Positions 61,497 to 64,000 of a stretch of DNA of 64,000 bases are shown here, piece after piece. The notes beneath the pieces were generated by a model. The model saw only the letters and a list, made by a program, of their open reading frames with translations. It was not told where the DNA came from and searched no databases. The DNA is from Hyphomicrobium zavarzinii ATCC 27496. Lineage in GTDB: Bacteria; Pseudomonadota; Alphaproteobacteria; Rhizobiales; Hyphomicrobiaceae. Within the stretch, counting starts at the first letter, position 1, and each line of letters begins with the position of its first letter. Location of the stretch: the NCBI RefSeq assembly GCF_000383415.1, contig NZ_KB911261.1:149539-213538 (forward strand), given 5' to 3'. A program made the translations under genes and the position numbers.

Positions 61497-61511
61497 TAGG
61501 GACTTTCCCTA
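61497..61511 (-). promoter_or_regulatory. Palindromic candidate operator upstream of osmC
   Basis: TAGGGA-N3-TCCCTA is a perfect inverted repeat with 6-bp arms, about 98 bases before the osmC start. The half-site GGGACT resembles boxes bound by LuxR-type hypoxia regulators such as DosR. The neighbouring FixJ-type regulator is a natural candidate, but binding is not shown. Confidence 0.5.
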
Positions 61512-61621
61512 AGGCACGGACAACCGGATCGTCCGTGGGGCGCTTATCCGTCGTCGCGCGCGCGTGCCCGACCGATCCGAACGCGGTCGCGCATGGCCGG
61601 TCAGAAGCTCATTTTAAGCGT

Positions 61622-62239
61622 CTAGCAGGGCTTTGGGGTGACGAGCACGCCGAGCTTCTGCACCAGCTCGGCGACGGAGTGGGCCGACATCTTCGCCATG
61701 ACGTTGGCGCGATGGACCTCCACTGTCTTGCAGCTCAGCGAAAGCTCGGTGGCGATACGCTTGTTCGGCATGCCGGAGTAGATGAGCCACGCGACCTCGC
61801 GCTCGCGGCACGTCAACCGGTTGAAGCTGGCGTCGACCTCGGAGCGCGCGGTTTCCGCCTTGTAGAGCCCCCTCGCGCGCGCAAGCGCCTCCTCCGTCCT
61901 GTCGAGCAGGACCTGGTTGTTGAAGGGCTTCTGCAGGAAATCGATGGCCCCGTGCCGCATGGCCGTCACCGCCATCGGAACATCGCCATGCCCGGTGACG
62001 ACGATGCTGGCAAGCGGAGATTGCCTTTTCTGAAGCTCGAGCTGAAGCTGGAGGCCACTCATGCCCGGCATGCGAATATCCAGAATCACGCATCCCAGGC
62101 GGTCGTCATATTTGTCCAAAAACTCGTTCGCACTCGTGTACGTGCACACGCGATAGCCCACGGACGTGAGCAAGTACTCGAGCGACTCCCTGGCCGCCTG
62201 ATCGTCGTCCACGACGAACACCCATTCGTTAGCCCGCAT
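61622..62239 (-). CDS. FixJ-type response regulator
   Basis: A 205-residue regulator. Receiver: FVVDDDQAARESL, phosphoacceptor Asp in CVILDIRMPG, IVVTGHGDVPMAV and Lys in DFLQKPF. DNA-binding part: LTCREREVAWLIYSGMPNKRIATEL and CKTVEVHRANVM. GGAGGGGAG directly upstream decides the ATG at 62239 over an upstream in-frame start at 62254. It overlaps the kinase gene by 11 bases. It lies 222 bases before osmC, on the same strand. Confidence 0.92.
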   Translation of the reverse strand: MRANEWVFVVDDDQAARESLEYLLTSVGYRVCTYTSANEFLDKYDDRLGCVILDIRMPGMSGLQLQLELQKRQSPLASIVVTGHGDVPMAVTAMRHGAIDFLQKPFNNQVLLDRTEEALARARGLYKAETARSEVDASFNRLTCREREVAWLIYSGMPNKRIATELSLSCKTVEVHRANVMAKMSAHSVAELVQKLGVLVTPKPC

Positions 62240-63500
62240 TCTCCCCTCCGTCACGAATAGGCAGCTCGATGATGAACGTGAGACCGGGCTCCGGCGCGTT
62301 GGTTCTCACCGCAAGCTGTCCCCCGTGGGCTTCCACAATCGATCGTGAGATGGGAAGCCCCATGCCCATCCCCGTGGGCTTTGTGGTGAAGAACGCCTCG
62401 AACATCTTGTCCGAATCGATGGTGGGGGCAATGGGGCCACGATCTTCGATGAGGAGGCGCACTGATCTCGGCTCGGCAACCTCGAGCGTGATCGTAACCA
62501 GCCTGTCCTGGCCAGGCCCCATCGCATCCATCGCCTCGATGGCGTTGCGAACCAGATTGAGGATGACCTGCTCGATCTGTATGGCTTCTCCCATCACGCG
62601 TGGGACCGACGTGACGCCCCGGGTGCAAACCTTGACCTGATGCGCATGGGCTTCCGGCGCGACGATCCGAAGGGCGTCGAGCACAAGCGCGCGCAGATCG
62701 AGGTGATGGAACGTCGCGCTGCCTTTCGATAGAAACCGGCGGACGCTGGTGATGATATCGCCGGCCCGTTCCGCCTGCCTGCACACATGCTCCATCGCGA
62801 CTTTCAGCTCAGAACCTTTCGAGCCGTTCTCCAGGCGATAGAGACAGCCTCGGGAGTAATTCGCGATCGCAGCCAGGGGCTGATTGAGCTCGTGCGCGAG
62901 GGCCGTCGCCATCTGCCCCATGGAGTTCAAACGTGACGCGACAGACAGCTCGCGATAATGCAGGCGGATCTCGTCCTCGTAGCGCTTGAGATCGCTGATG
63001 TCGCGTGTGATGCCAAGGAGCGCCCTAACCGTACCGTCCTGATCCTTCAAAGGCGCCGCGTGCGTCTCGAGCCAACGCTGGCGTCCCTTGAGGGATATGA
63101 TCTGGAACTCCATCTTGACGCGCTCTCCGAGAAACACGCGCCGGGTCATCTCGTCATAAGGATCGCGATACTCCGGCGCCACGACCCGATAGACGGACGT
63201 TCCCACGATGTCCTCGGCGCGGTCCGCGTCCACCAGATAGAGGCCGGCAGGATTCATTTCGAGAATGATCCCGTCGAGGGATTGTATCTTCACGCACTCG
63301 GGCTCGGTGGCAATGATCTGGCGGAGCCGCTGCTCACTTTCGGCCAGCCGTTCCTCGACGCTCAGCCGATTGGACGTTTCATCTCTCAGCACCAGCTTCG
63401 CCCGCCGCAACGAGAGGCTCACACTCGCGCTGTAGATCGACATACCGGCCAGCATGGCGAGCGCAAGCAAGAGAAGTGCGTATTCGCCAGAACCAGACAT
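62229..63500 (-). CDS. PAS-domain histidine kinase (FixL-like)
   Basis: A 423-residue kinase: one N-terminal membrane helix (YALLLLALAMLAGMSIYSA), a coiled coil, a PAS domain at about 60-185 (EPECVKIQSLDGIILEMNPAGL, then LKDQDGTVRALLGITRDISD), phosphoacceptor box LAHELNQPLAAIANYSRG, N-box LNLVRNAIEA and G2 TGMGMGLPISRSIVEAHGG. The G1 box reads EDRGPIAP, missing a Gly compared with the FixL pattern DTGPGIAP. No heme-binding His was identified in the PAS domain. GGAGG lies 10 bases before the ATG. Confidence 0.9.
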   Translation of the reverse strand: MSGSGEYALLLLALAMLAGMSIYSASVSLSLRRAKLVLRDETSNRLSVEERLAESEQRLRQIIATEPECVKIQSLDGIILEMNPAGLYLVDADRAEDIVGTSVYRVVAPEYRDPYDEMTRRVFLGERVKMEFQIISLKGRQRWLETHAAPLKDQDGTVRALLGITRDISDLKRYEDEIRLHYRELSVASRLNSMGQMATALAHELNQPLAAIANYSRGCLYRLENGSKGSELKVAMEHVCRQAERAGDIITSVRRFLSKGSATFHHLDLRALVLDALRIVAPEAHAHQVKVCTRGVTSVPRVMGEAIQIEQVILNLVRNAIEAMDAMGPGQDRLVTITLEVAEPRSVRLLIEDRGPIAPTIDSDKMFEAFFTTKPTGMGMGLPISRSIVEAHGGQLAVRTNAPEPGLTFIIELPIRDGGENAG

Positions 63501-63656
63501 CCCCCAGCAATCCTCCGGGACGCGCCGCGCATCGACGCATCGTTCGCGGCATTCTAGCGACGACTGCGCATCATCGAAGACGGGGTCCGCATTTATTTTA
63601 TATTCCTATATATCGCCTTCCTTGCAGCCGCCCCTCGACCTGATCCGTCCACGTCC

Positions 63657-64000
63657 TCAACCTCCGGGCGTTAGCGTGCGGAGATCGTGCTGGAGCTTTT
63701 CGGGCGTCATCAGCTCCTCGACGCGGGCAAGACCCGGGAACGTCTCGATCAGCCATTGTCCGAGCGCCTGGATGCTGAACCACTCGAACACGTTGAGGAA
63801 GGCGATGCCGGTCAGCACCAGCAGCAGGCCCATGATCTTCTCCATCAGCCCCAGATGGCGGCGGAAGCGGTGCATGAACGACAGGAACGGGCGGATGGCC
63901 ACCGCCGCCAGCACGAACGGAACGCCGAGCCCGGCCGAATAGACCGCGAGCAGCCGCACGCCCGCGCCCAGGCTCGCCTCGTTGGCGGCGAGCGCGAGCA
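63657..64000 (-). CDS. ccdA: Cytochrome c biogenesis protein CcdA, C-terminal part
   Basis: The 5' end lies beyond the window. About 114 residues remain: LALAANEASLGAGVRLLAVYSAGLGVPFVLAAVAIRP is the typical fifth-helix region of CcdA/DsbD membrane proteins, followed by FLSFMHRFRRHLGLMEKIMG and a last membrane helix. CcdA passes reducing power across the membrane to apocytochromes c, a need in a methylotroph rich in cytochrome cL. The C-terminal tail after the last helix (EELMTPEKLQHDLRTLTPGG) is longer than in minimal CcdA. Confidence 0.85.
   Translation of the reverse strand, partial: LALAANEASLGAGVRLLAVYSAGLGVPFVLAAVAIRPFLSFMHRFRRHLGLMEKIMGLLLVLTGIAFLNVFEWFSIQALGQWLIETFPGLARVEELMTPEKLQHDLRTLTPGG

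Noticed and set aside
1..64000. Many long open frames antisense to or overlapping the assigned genes
   Set aside because: In GC-rich DNA such frames arise by chance. They lack ribosome sites and family motifs and have Arg/Ala/Pro-heavy composition.
1..64000. CRISPR array, tRNA or rRNA genes, insertion sequences or prophage
   Set aside because: No regularly spaced repeats, cloverleaf-like tracts, transposase motifs or phage genes were noticed. tRNA detection by eye is limited.

Overview
The window is GC-rich, gene-dense DNA from an alphaproteobacterial methylotroph. A Hyphomicrobium-like or related Hyphomicrobiales genome fits best. The basis is a calcium-type methanol dehydrogenase cluster (mxaFJGIRSACKLD), trehalose genes, alphaproteobacterial-style heme uptake genes and FixL/FixJ-like two-component pairs. 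The species is inferred, not proven. No rRNA, tRNA, CRISPR array, insertion sequence or prophage was seen.

Layout. 1-1.9 kb: end of a pyruvate dehydrogenase E2 gene and its E3 (lpd). 2-5 kb: a PRC-barrel protein, a zinc metallopeptidase-like protein and an alpha/beta hydrolase. 5.3-11.5 kb: an EF-hand protein, then a trehalose block (GH15 hydrolase, otsA, PfkB sugar kinase, otsB). 11.6-17.7 kb: small secreted proteins, a matrixin protease, a second PRC-barrel protein, an autotransporter-like barrel, an apparently circularly permuted ROK protein, two divergent DUF892 ferritin-like genes and a 25-residue membrane protein. 17.8-25.8 kb: a MASE1 kinase/FixJ-type regulator pair and two tandem FecA-like TonB-dependent receptors that share an upstream element. 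25.8-35.4 kb: a homocysteine synthase-like gene and a heme island (hmuVUT-hemP on the minus strand; receptor, IsdG-type monooxygenase, HutX, an unknown CxxC protein and TonB on the plus strand).

35.4-48.7 kb: methanol oxidation. MxaF (large subunit), MxaI (small subunit), MxaG (cytochrome cL) and MxaJ form the periplasmic oxidation module. MxaR, S, A, C, K, L and D are the ATPase, von Willebrand and accessory proteins linked to maturation and Ca2+ insertion. A divergent lipoprotein and a NarL-type regulator lie where mxaW/mxaB-like genes might be expected. 48.8-52.8 kb: small or structural envelope proteins, including a repeat-rich OmpA protein. 52.8-55.7 kb: an OprC/NosA-like copper receptor and a DUF2946-like protein. 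56-58.7 kb: a sarcosine/methyltryptophan oxidase-like enzyme and a frameshifted porin. 59-63.5 kb: a lipoyl carrier protein, a dihydrolipoamide dehydrogenase and an OsmC protein in one tight minus-strand unit, next to a FixJ/PAS-kinase pair and a palindromic candidate operator. The end holds part of ccdA.

The strongest candidates for something new are the OsmC-Lpd-lipoyl carrier unit, the permuted ROK protein, and the duplicated receptors with their conserved leader. Functional statements are homology judgements made by eye; no database search was possible.
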